Shown here: positions 32,001 through 39,661 of the stretch, piece after piece
How the letters are laid out: every line of letters starts with the position of its first letter
Position numbering within the stretch: position 1 is the first letter of the stretch
Assembly (NCBI RefSeq): GCF_000003815.2
Contig: NC_049984.1
Span: 5,605,258-5,669,257, forward strand
Length of the DNA: 64,000 nucleotides
Source of the DNA: Branchiostoma floridae
Taxonomy: Eukaryota > Chordata > Leptocardii > Amphioxiformes > Branchiostomatidae
Reading direction: 5' to 3'
Translations under genes and position numbers: made by a program
Notes under the pieces: model-generated
Database searches by the model: none
What the model was told of the DNA's origin: nothing
Seen by the model: the letters and a program-made list of their open reading frames with translations, nothing else

Positions 32001-34930
32001 CTGACCACTCAAGACACTTTGCCCCGGATGTAGTTGTACTCCATGTTCCACGGTAGTTCATGCCATTGCCATGGTAACAGACTGGGGAAAAGAAGGAAAG
32101 AGAATACACATTTCTGAATGAATGTCTCTACGAGGAGATTCTGGTTCCGGTGCTCACAGTACTGAGGCACGACGTTTATAACTCATAATTTAAGTAGGTT
32201 AATATGATTCAAAAGGTGTAAAACATCAATCCTTTATAAACAACAGACCCAATATTTTTGATAAAAAAGAGGCTCCGTCATAACGGTTATTACATTATGG
32301 TGATAAANNNNNNNNNNNNNNNNNNNNNNNNNNNNNNNNNNNNNNNNNNNNNNNNNNNNNNNNNNNNNNNNNNNNNNNNNNNNNNNNNNNNNNNNNNNNN
32401 NNNNNNNAAAAAAATCATGATTGAAATTCTGATTCCCACCTTCTTTGTCCTCACTGGTTGGTTCCGGGTTCCAACAGCCGTGCTGTGGAGACGGGAACAG
32501 CTCACATGGCGGCAGCAGGTCCCTCATCAGGGCTGAACTCATGTTGAACACTTCCTCACACCAAGAACGGCACGGCAGCTGCTGCCTGCCACTAACGGAA
32601 AGAACTACATTCAGTACCATTCGATAAATATCATGAGGATATACACATACATCACAATGTGATGTTGTCGGCTAATTTTTGCATCAAGTTACCAAGGTAC
32701 TAGTATTACGCATACTTTGGAGCAAAAAAAACAAATACCTAGAGAATGAATGCATCAATGGCTGATGGTCAATATTCCTTGATGAAAAATAACTGATTCG
32801 TGACTATACGCGCGGCCGCGACTAGGTGAGCGTTCAGTACAAGCGGATTCTCAGGTACTCTAAGCAGATCTACTGGAGGCAAAACTGCATCCAAGGGCTA
32901 AATACTATCGAATTGACACCGGAACCAATTGGATGGTGTTTGACTATGCCTTGCCTGCGGTAGATCTTCTTCAGGAGATTAGTCCAATAGTTGTATAAGA
33001 TACTTACACACATGAGGTCATGGTGCTTGTCAAAGGACAGTCGAAATGATTCTCTTTATTCACATTGCGGCATCTCGGGAAAAGTACAGTAGACACGAAT
33101 TCTTGTAGCTCCGGATGGTGTTTCCCCGCGATGCTGTAGGAACTGTTGAGAAGCTCCACAGCGGAGGAATTCCGAATCTCGCCGAACGTCGTCTGGTTCA
33201 GCGGATTTGGTAACATGGTGAGTCTGCTTCTGATCTGGAAATCCTTATGAATTCTCGAGCACACTGAAAATTGAATCAAACGGATTCCATGTCATTCATC
33301 CACGTCGCTTTGAAGTTATCTCCAGGTAGATTTACCGGTGCCATAATGATAGTATCAAAGCTGGACAAGGAATATAGCCGACCAAAGGGAGTCAGCCAGC
33401 TTTGATACTTATGGCACCGGTAAAAACTGGGGCCGAGGGTTGGTTTCATATACATGTACTAGAGCTCTTCTCGGAGTTTGAGCTGGTCAACATCCGGTGT
33501 TTCTTTGCATGTTTGTCAGCAGACCCTTGTGACTTTCTCGGGGAGAAGAAGTTTTTATAATGAAATGTTTCAGTACTTCTCCTGCGAGTATTCGATGCCA
33601 TACTGCATGTATTAATTGTGATGTCTGCCTACNNNNNNNNNNNNNNNNNNNNNNNNNNNNNNNNNNNNNNNNNNNNNNNNNNNNNNNNNNNNNNNNNNNN
33701 NNNNNNNNNNNNNNNNNNNNNNNNNNNNNNNNNNNNNNNNNNNNNNNNNNNNNNNNNNNNNNNNNNNNNNNNNNNNNNNNNNNNNNNNNNNNNNNNNNNN
33801 NNNNNNNNNNNNNNNNNNNNNNNNNNNNNNNNNNNNNNNNNNNNNNNNNNNNNNNNNNNNNNNNNNNNNNNNNNNNNNNNNNNNNNNNNNNNNNNNNNNN
33901 NNNNNNNNNNNNNNNNNNNNNNNNNNNNNNNNNNNNNNNNNNNNNNNNNNNNNNNNNNNNNNNNNNNNNNNNNNNNNNNNNNNNNNNNNNNNNNNNNNNN
34001 NNNNNNNNNNNNNNNNNNNNNNNNNNNNNNNNNNNNNNNNNNNNNNNNNNNNNNNNNNNNNNNNNNNNNNNNNNNNNNNNNNNNNNNNNNNNNNNNNNNN
34101 NNNNNNNNNNNNNNNNNNNNNNNNNNNNNNNNNNNNNNNNNNNNNNNNNNNNNNNNNNNNNNNNNNNNNNNNNNNNNNNNNNNNNNNNNNNNNNNNNNNN
34201 NNNNNNNNNNNNNNNNNNNNNNNNNNNNNNNNNNNNNNNNNNNNNNNNNNNNNNNNNNNNNNNNNNNNNNNNNNNNNNNNNNNNNNNNNNNNNNNNNNNN
34301 NNNNNNNNNNNNNNNNNNNNNNNNNNNNNNNNNNNNNNNNNNNNNNNNNNNNNNNNNNNNNNNNNNNNNNNNNNNNNNNNNNNNNNNNNNNNNNNNNNNN
34401 NNNAAAATTCCCCACCTTTTTCCGCGGGGGGGGGTTCCAATTCCCAATTTTTCCTGAGGGTCTTTAATAGGGGGAATTCCATAATTCCGGCCGAATTCCC
34501 ATGTTTTCCGGTGATAAATAAATTTCGCACGGGAAAAAAAAAACTCCCTTGGGCCAGGGGAGCCACTCACGCATATAGTAACTTCCCAAAATTCATGACG
34601 TTCCGTCAACCCCTTCTTGGGTTATTCCCTTTAAAACCGACGCCTGCAGTTCCAAAACTAGCCGCAAGTGGGCCCAAACCTCTACCACTGTCTCTCTGTC
34701 TCATGAGATTTCTCCCATTTAAAACTCATGGGCACAGCTTGTTTAAAACATGAGATATTAAACTCGGAAGTTCCGCTAAGGTGCCGTAACATGCCGCTAG
34801 GGGGCCAATTTTTTTTCAGGAAGACCTACCCACATACGGAATATCAATACAATATATCCAGCCGTTCTTGAGTTATACTGGTCTTCTACACACACACACA
34901 CACACACGCACGCACACACACACACACACA

Positions 34931-34998
<68 letters not shown>

Positions 34999-36433
34999 CA
35001 CACACAAACACACACACACTAACACACAAACGCTACCGAAAAAGGTTAACCCAACCTTACCGCAGGCTGGCACGTCACACGGCTCCCATCTCGCGTTGGG
35101 GTCCGTGGTGTAGCACCAGACCTCGTGCCAGTTGCCAGTATTCCGGCAGTAGTTCTCCTCCAGTCCCGATGCCGGATTGTCAGCAGGTACATAGCTGTGT
35201 CCATGCGGTGTCTGACTGCCCCAGCGTTGGCACGTCTTGCCCGTTTCGGTCACAGAGACTGTTCCTCGGTAGGACGCCCCATTTCCTACAATACAGTCTA
35301 AGGCGAGGCCTCAGGGTACAAAACAGACAAACGCGGGTTACACATCATAACTGCATTGTTGATTAAACGTATGATGTCTGCTAACATGCCAACACACAAT
35401 AATGAAGTTTATTTGCAAGTTCGTGTTTGTTTTTGTTATCATTTACGAATGCTTTCAATTCCTCTGAGAGATTTGATACTTTGGAAAATATAGTAAACGC
35501 TATTTTACTTCAATTTTATAAATATATCAGCAGTTGTGTAAAACCGTGGAAGTATGTGTGGAAGGCGTGGAATATGACATTTCTAATAGATCATAATCAT
35601 GTTATTAGAATCAGTTGTAAATATTTGGAAGTATGGATTAAGCGGAATATTATATACTTAATAGATTCTAATTACTTGCCATTACAATCATTTGTAGAAT
35701 TTTGCACTTTGAATTATTTCACTTTAAATGTTACAGCCATGAAAATCCCACCACAAGGGAAGTTAGATTGTCGCCATGCCTTCAATTCTTTTTACTTTCG
35801 ACATCATTTAATTTGTCTAATAGCTAAGAGATTTCACGCTTTCCTCGGTAGTATTAATCTTTGACAACATTTATGATGTGGACTTTGATATTTCTAATAA
35901 TCACTAAGTAATGTAATCATTGAACCATTATTTAATTATTCGAAACAGGTTGTAATGGTTCAGTGGGCTGGGAAGGTTGATAGGCGACTGATGATACCAA
36001 AACTAAGAGCGACAACATGCCTCCCCACTGATGCATGCAAAAGGACACGATCGCATGATATTAATAATATGTTTACTATGATAATTACGCCGTTGCACAC
36101 GATGCATCTATTCAAAACGGCCCGCCTTCACAGAGAAGCGCCACAGATCAAGGTTATTTGGTTTTCAACGTTTGTTGAAAGGACCAAAAGATTACATTTT
36201 GACAACAACAAAAAAGTAGGACTTTTAAACTTGATAAGGATCAGAGGACTGATCGAAAGCTTGTTGGTAAGCGCTTTATTTTGTGTACGGATGCAGGATC
36301 CTAAAATGGCAACATAATGTTGACTACCGTCACAGATGAACTTACGTTCAAAAAAAAAAGTAGAAAAAGACGAGCAAAAAAGAGTGTTAAGATGGAGAAA
36401 AAGGACCGGCTGTTCTCTTGAACAGGGAGGTGT

Positions 36434-36464
<31 letters not shown>

Positions 36465-37701
36465 GGGGGCCAAGGGGGTGCCCCCCAAAAAAATTTTGGG
36501 AAGGGAGGGGGGCCCCCCCCCCCCCAAAAAACAGGGGGTTTTTTTTGAGGGGGGAAATTTCTTTAAATCAAGCTAGTCTAACCCAGGAAATGGCGTTTCA
36601 AAAGGCCAAAAATTTTCCCGGGGAAAAATGCCCCCGGACCGCCCTTGGATTTCCCCCGAGCAGCCCAAAGAAACATTTCAGGGTAGGCCCCGGGTTCAAA
36701 ACTTTTTGTGCCCCCANNNNNNNNNNNNNNNNNNNNNNNNNNNNNNNNNNNNNNNNNNNNNNNNNNNNNNNNNNNNNNNNNNNNNNNNNNNNNNNNNNNN
36801 NNNNNNNNNNNNNNNNCGATACTTTCTGTGCCCCGACGTTGTGACCTTGGGAAAGGCACTTGGCACTACTTTCCTCACTTCACCCAGGTATAAAAATGGG
36901 TACCTGACTTCGGTTGGGGAGGTAAAAGACTATCTTTACCTTCTGTCTGTACTTTGTGTGTGGCACTGTTGAAATAAGTTACTAACTTGAGTTCAGTGCC
37001 ACATTGTCCTCGTCTGTCTCAAAACAAATAAAAAATACTATTCAATATATACTATTCAATGTTAAATTTCTGATCTTAGAGAAACATTTGATAAAATGTT
37101 GTAGAAAGTTATAGAAGACCCCTTACATAAACTACAGCACGTACTGGTGCATCCCGCTGTCTGTAAGCATAGCTGGCAAGGTGGTCTTGCTGTCAGGGTT
37201 AGTGACTAAGAACTTTAAGGTTCTGGGTTCGAATTAATAGCAGGTTCTAATCTTGTGCCCTTGGAGAAGGCACTTTACACACATGTCCCTATTTGACTCA
37301 GGTGAAAATGAGCTAGTAGTTTCTGTTAGAGGGTCCTCTCGAATGGGACATAAAGCCCCAAGGACAGCCACACCTCGAGCACGTTAAAGAACCCACTTAT
37401 CGAAAAGAGAAGGGGCCCTTCCTGGTGTGTGGGGATCAAAGCTATCGGTCCAGCCGTAGGTGTGCGTCACATTTGACATTTCCAAACCGGGGCCCGATCG
37501 GGCTGTTTGGTGTAGTTTGGTGTCCTATTTTTCTTTCCCCAAAGCTGCCCCTATTTGAAAATGTGTCTTAGGCCTTGCGCAACTTTAACGGTTATGCGGA
37601 ACAAACAAAGATAAACAAAAATAGACTTTGCAGGTACATTTCCTACCAGAGACAAACAGCAGACAGCAGGCGGCCCCAGCGATGACAAGTTGGCCTCTCA
37701 T
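25555..37701 (-). CDS. Mosaic Cys-loop receptor: signal peptide-kringle-Frizzled-kringle-sushi-ligand-gated ion channel
   Basis: Twelve exons on the minus strand: 37701-37647, 35297-35061, 33263-33008, 32591-32440, 32081-31869, 31441-31238, 30337-30222, 30078-30034, 28127-27914, 27341-27003, 26727-26595 and 26041-25555. The first eight total 1278 nt and the last four 1173 nt, both multiples of three. Junction phases agree throughout (1,1,2,1,1,1,0,0 then 1,1,2). Visible product is 816 aa: a secreted-type leader, two six-cysteine kringles flanking a Frizzled-like CRD, a four-cysteine sushi domain, then a nicotinic-type ligand-binding domain with a Cx13C loop, and TM1-TM4. The segment between LASLIIDF and ESLCDHPSS (loop D/A tryptophan region) is absent and likely falls in the gap 28980-29498; further exons could hide in the gaps at 33633 and 36717. 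Predicted to be a plasma-membrane cation channel with a long adhesive ectodomain. Ligand unknown. Transcript evidence is needed to prove one gene. Confidence 0.8.
26456..26582. mobile_element. Mutator-like MITE, TIR TAATCTCCAAGCAG, 9-bp TSD
   Basis: TAATCTCCAAGCAGGTCCTA at the left is mirrored by TAGGGTGAGCTTGGAGAATA at the right, with an inner TAGTATCAAAAGCTGGC / CCAGCTTTGATACTA pair. Both flanks carry the 9-bp direct repeat AATTTTCAG. Sits in the receptor intron next to the TM3 exon. Confidence 0.85.
26595..26727 (-). CDS. Channel exon: TM3
   Basis: Starts after TTTTACAG in phase 1 (G|CC) and ends at CAAG|GTACTG in phase 2. Encodes ATLIIVCMGLMGLFLFLTMA followed by VIFIHGKEGSLSP, the expected TM3 and start of the cytoplasmic loop of a nicotinic-type subunit. 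Confidence 0.9.
27003..27341 (-). CDS. Channel exon: loop C region, TM1 and pore-lining TM2
   Basis: 339-nt exon, phase 1 at both ends. The pre-TM1 part (EGEWYRSD, then ACFALQLSRIPTFH) aligns with the end of the nicotinic ligand-binding domain. TM1 is HIATTVGPCIILIVLMTITF and TM2 is GDRISFGVTIQLSMVVSLVF followed by VTEVLP. The conserved 9' leucine, an acidic -1' (Asp) and 20' glutamate are present with no Pro-Ala insertion, predicting cation selectivity. No vicinal CC pair in loop C, so not an alpha-type subunit. Confidence 0.92.
27914..28127 (-). CDS. Ligand-binding domain exon with the Cys-loop
   Basis: Starts after TTACAG in phase 0 (ESLCDHPSS) and ends phase 1 before GTAAGG. Contains VRVSSTGLVQW (nicotinic TGxVxW strand) and the signature Cys-loop CEANPFLFPADTMEC, exactly 13 residues between cysteines, with FPAD where nicotinic receptors have FPFD. 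The following loop B segment (CFSATTAIEQTI) lacks the usual tryptophan. Confidence 0.9.
28225..28440 (-). repeat. SINE copy in the receptor intron
   Basis: On the minus strand CCCTTGGGAAAGGCACTT then ATGAGTACCTAGCTTTGGTT and ACGTTAAAGAACCCA, a body shared with copies at 36825 and 37180. The open frame across it is not a channel exon. Confidence 0.6.
28595..28673 (+). pseudogene. tRNA-Ser/Leu-like pseudogene or SINE head
   Basis: Has an excellent A box (GTGGCCGAGCGG) and B box in a perfect T-stem (GTGGGTTCGAACCCCAC), but the acceptor stem pairs at only about four of seven positions (GTTAGCG against TTGTAAC) and no convincing anticodon stem is seen. Probably not a functional tRNA. Confidence 0.55.
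28980..29498. other. Assembly gap (519 N)
   Basis: Unknown bases. By position and phase, the missing ligand-binding-domain exon(s) of the mosaic receptor are expected here. Confidence 0.95.
30034..30078 (-). CDS. 45-nt ligand-binding domain exon (nicotinic exon 3 equivalent)
   Basis: Exactly 45 nt between AATTTCAG and GTAAGT, phase 0 at both ends, encoding DEKNEQLLASLIIDF. Nicotinic receptor genes have a 45-bp third exon beginning with the same D-E-K/R-N motif, so length, position and sequence all agree. Confidence 0.92.
30222..30337 (-). CDS. First channel exon (N-terminal helix of the ligand-binding domain)
   Basis: Begins after TGTTTAG in phase 1; the split codon with the sushi exon gives Val. 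Encodes VNFKRRLQKELLGIYSASLA, then PEENITINFTGKVEQIVNL, the alpha-1 helix and first strand of a nicotinic subunit, with a predicted N-glycosylation site (NIT/NFT). Ends phase 0 before GTAAGT. Confidence 0.88.
30530..31061. mobile_element. Non-autonomous element with 21-bp perfect TIR
   Basis: TTTAAAGGGGCATTCCACTC(C) at 30530-30550 is exactly inverted at 31041-31061. 532 bp, no recognisable transposase. Lies in the intron that separates the sushi exon from the first channel exon. Confidence 0.85.
31238..31441 (-). CDS. Sushi/CCP domain exon
   Basis: 204-nt exon, phase 1-1. Four cysteines in CCP order (SVSCADRGPP; VTYTCNDGYML; EVRCRQGNSS; MPTCS) plus the conserved tryptophan (VGVWEYN). Such symmetrical exons are the classic unit of domain shuffling. 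Confidence 0.93.
31647..31700. repeat. Perfect 25-bp inverted repeat with 4-nt spacer
   Basis: ATCACTTGTGTACATTTATG plus TACAT at the left is exactly mirrored at the right. Lies in the intron between the sushi and second kringle exons. Could extrude a cruciform; a mini-palindrome element. Confidence 0.9.
31869..32081 (-). CDS. Second kringle domain exon
   Basis: 213-nt exon, phase 1-1. Six cysteines in kringle order with typical motifs CYHGNGMNYRGTWS, AKCLEWS, NYCRNPTG, RPFCLTEDG, EECDVIPC. Confidence 0.95.
32440..32591 (-). CDS. Frizzled-type CRD, C-terminal exon
   Basis: Phase 2 at the start (GT|T) and phase 1 at the end. Encodes GRQQLPCRSWCEEVFNMSS and DLLPPCELFP, then HGCW. The PCRSxCE motif is diagnostic for Frizzled cysteine-rich domains. 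Confidence 0.85.
33008..33263 (-). CDS. Frizzled-type CRD, N-terminal exon
   Basis: Phase 1 in (x|TG), phase 2 out before GTAAGT. Encodes CSRIHKDFQIRSRLTMLPNP through HHPELQEFVSTVLFPRC to TSTMTSC. The spacing of LPNP, PELQEF and FPRC fits a Frizzled CRD. Eight of the ten usual cysteines are visible across both exons, so it is divergent or an upstream piece lies in the 33633-34403 gap. Confidence 0.8.
33316..33428. mobile_element. Palindromic MITE core
   Basis: TACCGGTGCCATAATGATAG and AGTATCAAAGCTGG on the left are mirrored by CCAGCTTTGATACT and TATGGCACCGGTA on the right; related to the Mutator-like elements at 26456 and 47446. Confidence 0.65.
34404..34560. other. Low-quality sequence beside an assembly gap
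   Basis: Doubled homopolymers (CCCC, TTTTT, GGGGGGGGGG, AAAAAAAAA) bordering the 771-N gap look like poor base calling rather than biology. Confidence 0.6.
34889..35030. repeat. (CA)n microsatellite
   Basis: About 140 bp of CA dinucleotides about 30 bp downstream, on the minus strand, of the first kringle exon. Confidence 0.97.
35061..35297 (-). CDS. First kringle domain exon
   Basis: 237-nt exon, phase 1-1. With G from the signal-peptide exon it begins DCIVGNGASYRGTVSVTETG and has six cysteines (DC, GKTC, ENYC, EVWC, EPC, PAC), including the NYCRN and WCYTTDPNARWEPCDVPAC-type signature. Confidence 0.95.
35420..36330. other. Receptor intron 1, nothing recognised
   Basis: AT-rich intronic DNA with open frames but no domain similarity. 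36430-36716 is homopolymer-rich (long G, C and A runs) next to a 100-N gap and looks unreliable. Confidence 0.4.
36825..37420 (+). repeat. Two SINE copies in tandem
   Basis: 36825-36965 has GTGACCTTGGGAAAGGCACTT and GGTAAAAGACTATC-type tail. 37150-37420 has a tRNA-like head (GCTGGCAAGGTGGTCTTGCTG, then GGTTCTGGGTTCGAATT B box), the GGAGAAGGCACTTTACAC body and ACGTTAAAGAACCCAC. Same family as 28225 (minus). Confidence 0.65.
37647..37701 (-). CDS. Signal-peptide exon of the mosaic receptor
   Basis: ATG at 37701 opens MRGQLVIAGAACCLLFVS, a short basic n-region and hydrophobic core typical of a signal peptide, followed by G|GTAGGA in phase 1. Spliced to the first kringle it creates the expected kringle-leading Asp (G|AC) before Cys. 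The exon ends at 37647. Chosen because it is the nearest upstream phase-1 leader; transcript support would settle it. Confidence 0.7.
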
Positions 37702-38535
37702 TCCTGTACTGGTCTGTCCGTCTCCGCTGGTGGAGTAAAGGTTTCGCCTTGCCTCACCACAGAAGAGTGGTTGGTTGGCATCCGTCTGTCTCGGAAGACA
37801 ATGGTAGGCAGACGGGTTTAAGGCGACCCGTCTACCTGGCCTGCACTTGGGTTTTTAAGGTGAAGGAGGGGTGTGCACGTCCTTCTCCACCCTCTCGTCC
37901 ACTGGCGCACTAGTCCTACAGGGGCAACTGTATGCAACGTGTAAGACGGCCCCAGCAGATGCAGGTTTGTTGTTTGAGGTTTCCGTCTCCTAGGAGGACT
38001 TCCGACAAAGGATGCAAGGGGTTCCTTCTACCCCTGACTTGTGTGTCATGGCGGGTGCGTAATGCCCGAACATGCCCCTATGGCCTGTCACCACCATAAA
38101 GGCCTGTCACTGCCTCTAGCCGCAGCTAGGTACTCATTCACACCTGAGTTAAGTGAGGAAAGAAGAAGAAGACCACAGAAGAGCTCATCTTAAAACACAC
38201 CGACTTGGCACACGCTTTGTCTCCGAGGTCCGAGATGATTAAGTCTAACAGAAACTCTTCTCTAAATTCTACGAGCTGACAGTTGTTGTGGCACAAACTA
38301 ATGAAGGCATTAAGTGCACATCAAACTATAAGACAGTCTACTTATGATAACTATATATAGGCGTGACGTTACAGCTTGGATACAATATGTTCTATAAAAT
38401 ATTTACATGGCCTTGGAAGATATCCCCATTAAAGTGATTGGTTAGCGCGAAAGTTAATTTGCGTTAATTAGATGTATTTATTTGCAAACCCATGCCCGTA
38501 GGCTAATTGCAAGGGTACAGACAGTATCAGGTAGA

Positions 38536-38565
38536 ACCAAGGACGTTATATATAACGTCCTTGGT
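38536..38565. repeat. Perfect 30-bp palindrome
   Basis: ACCAAGGACGTTATA followed immediately by its exact reverse complement. Shares the ACCAAGGA end with the hairpin at 49636. Confidence 0.95.
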
Positions 38566-39275
38566 AGAACGGAAATTCTTTTCTTTATTGATACCACATT
38601 GTAATCCATCCTAATACTAAGTATGATTATTAATAATTGACAAATGCACTATAGTGCAGCGGATGTCCTTGTCAATGTGGCTTAACCGGTGGCAGCTTTA
38701 TAGTTGGTAGCCACCCCAACCCGGCACGCTTGTTCAATCCTGGGGGAGGAGTCTCGGTTGTGCGGCACCGTCTTTCAGAGGGGACGTAAAATAGGTGTCC
38801 CGTGTTTCGGAGGAGGTGCCTTGAGCAAGTAAAGGGGGAATTGAAGGTCTAGCAACCTGTTCCTGTTAAAAAAGTAACCTGCTACTGAAACAGACAGAAA
38901 ATCTGCTGCCTTATATGGCACTACAAGGGACTGAACGAACGAATACCGTGATCTTGGTGTTTGATTATTTTACAGATTTCGTGATCGCTTAGATCTCAAA
39001 ACTCATGCCCACCTTTTATTTTTGGCGCGTTTACATCAGTTTTAGGATATCTCAAGCACATTAAAGGCAAAGGACTAGCAATCCATTTCCTGTACTGAAA
39101 CAGAAGAAAACTTGCTGCTTTGTGTGCATGACAAGGTGAGCAGTCAGCACCTGTAGAGCAGTCAGGTTTAATGCTTCACAGAACTACTTGCACAAACTTT
39201 GCTCATGACCTTAACATGGCTAGAGAATCATTTAGGGCGTGATTACAACTAATCCTATCTGATGTGCAAATAGCA

Positions 39276-39430
39276 TACTGTAAATGCAGAATGTTCGCGG
39301 TGGTTTACGTTCGCGGTTTTCGCGGTGACCACTTCACCGCGAGCTTAAAACCACCGCGAACATTTTCCATTATAGTATGCAGGCTACAGAGTATGGCGCT
39401 ACCGCGAACTTAAAACCGCGAACTTTAAAG
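39276..39430. mobile_element. Palindromic element, TACTGTAAATGCAGAA family
   Basis: Begins TACTGTAAATGCAGAATGTT and carries repeated TTCGCGGTGG / CCACCGCGAA inversions. Partial copies are at 14868-14945 (CYB5R3 intron), 22671-22725 (METTL27 intron) and 48998-49140. Confidence 0.65.
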
Positions 39431-39661
39431 TGTTCTATACCAAATTAACAGAACTGGTAGCTGTCACCTCTTAAAACCACATCGGAACACTTTATTTTCC
39501 CTCTAGCGAAATCAAATCCCAGAAAATTCCACAGTACTTAATTTCACTAAAATGTAATATTATTCTATTTTCAGATGCAGCTTTAACTTTAAGATTGTTC
39601 TAGGAAGACACTGTCAATGGCTAAAAACCGGATTATTATTTCTCTATGATTGGTGCGTTCC

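Larger units (their letters stand above)
37760..39640. other. Intergenic between receptor and HPGD-like gene; repeats
   Basis: Upstream flank of the receptor and 3' flank of HPGD. Contains SINE-like fragments (about 38100-38160 and 38640-38940), a mini-palindrome (38536) and a palindromic element (39276-39430). No gene recognised. Confidence 0.45.

Noticed and set aside
34797-35113. Cys-Val or Thr-His repeat peptides
   Set aside because: Translations of a CA microsatellite.
25555-37701. Two separate genes (a secreted kringle/Frizzled/sushi protein and a channel)
   Set aside because: Not preferred because all junction phases match, no stop-containing terminal exon follows the sushi exon, and no signal-peptide exon was seen directly before the channel exons. 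Still possible without transcript evidence.
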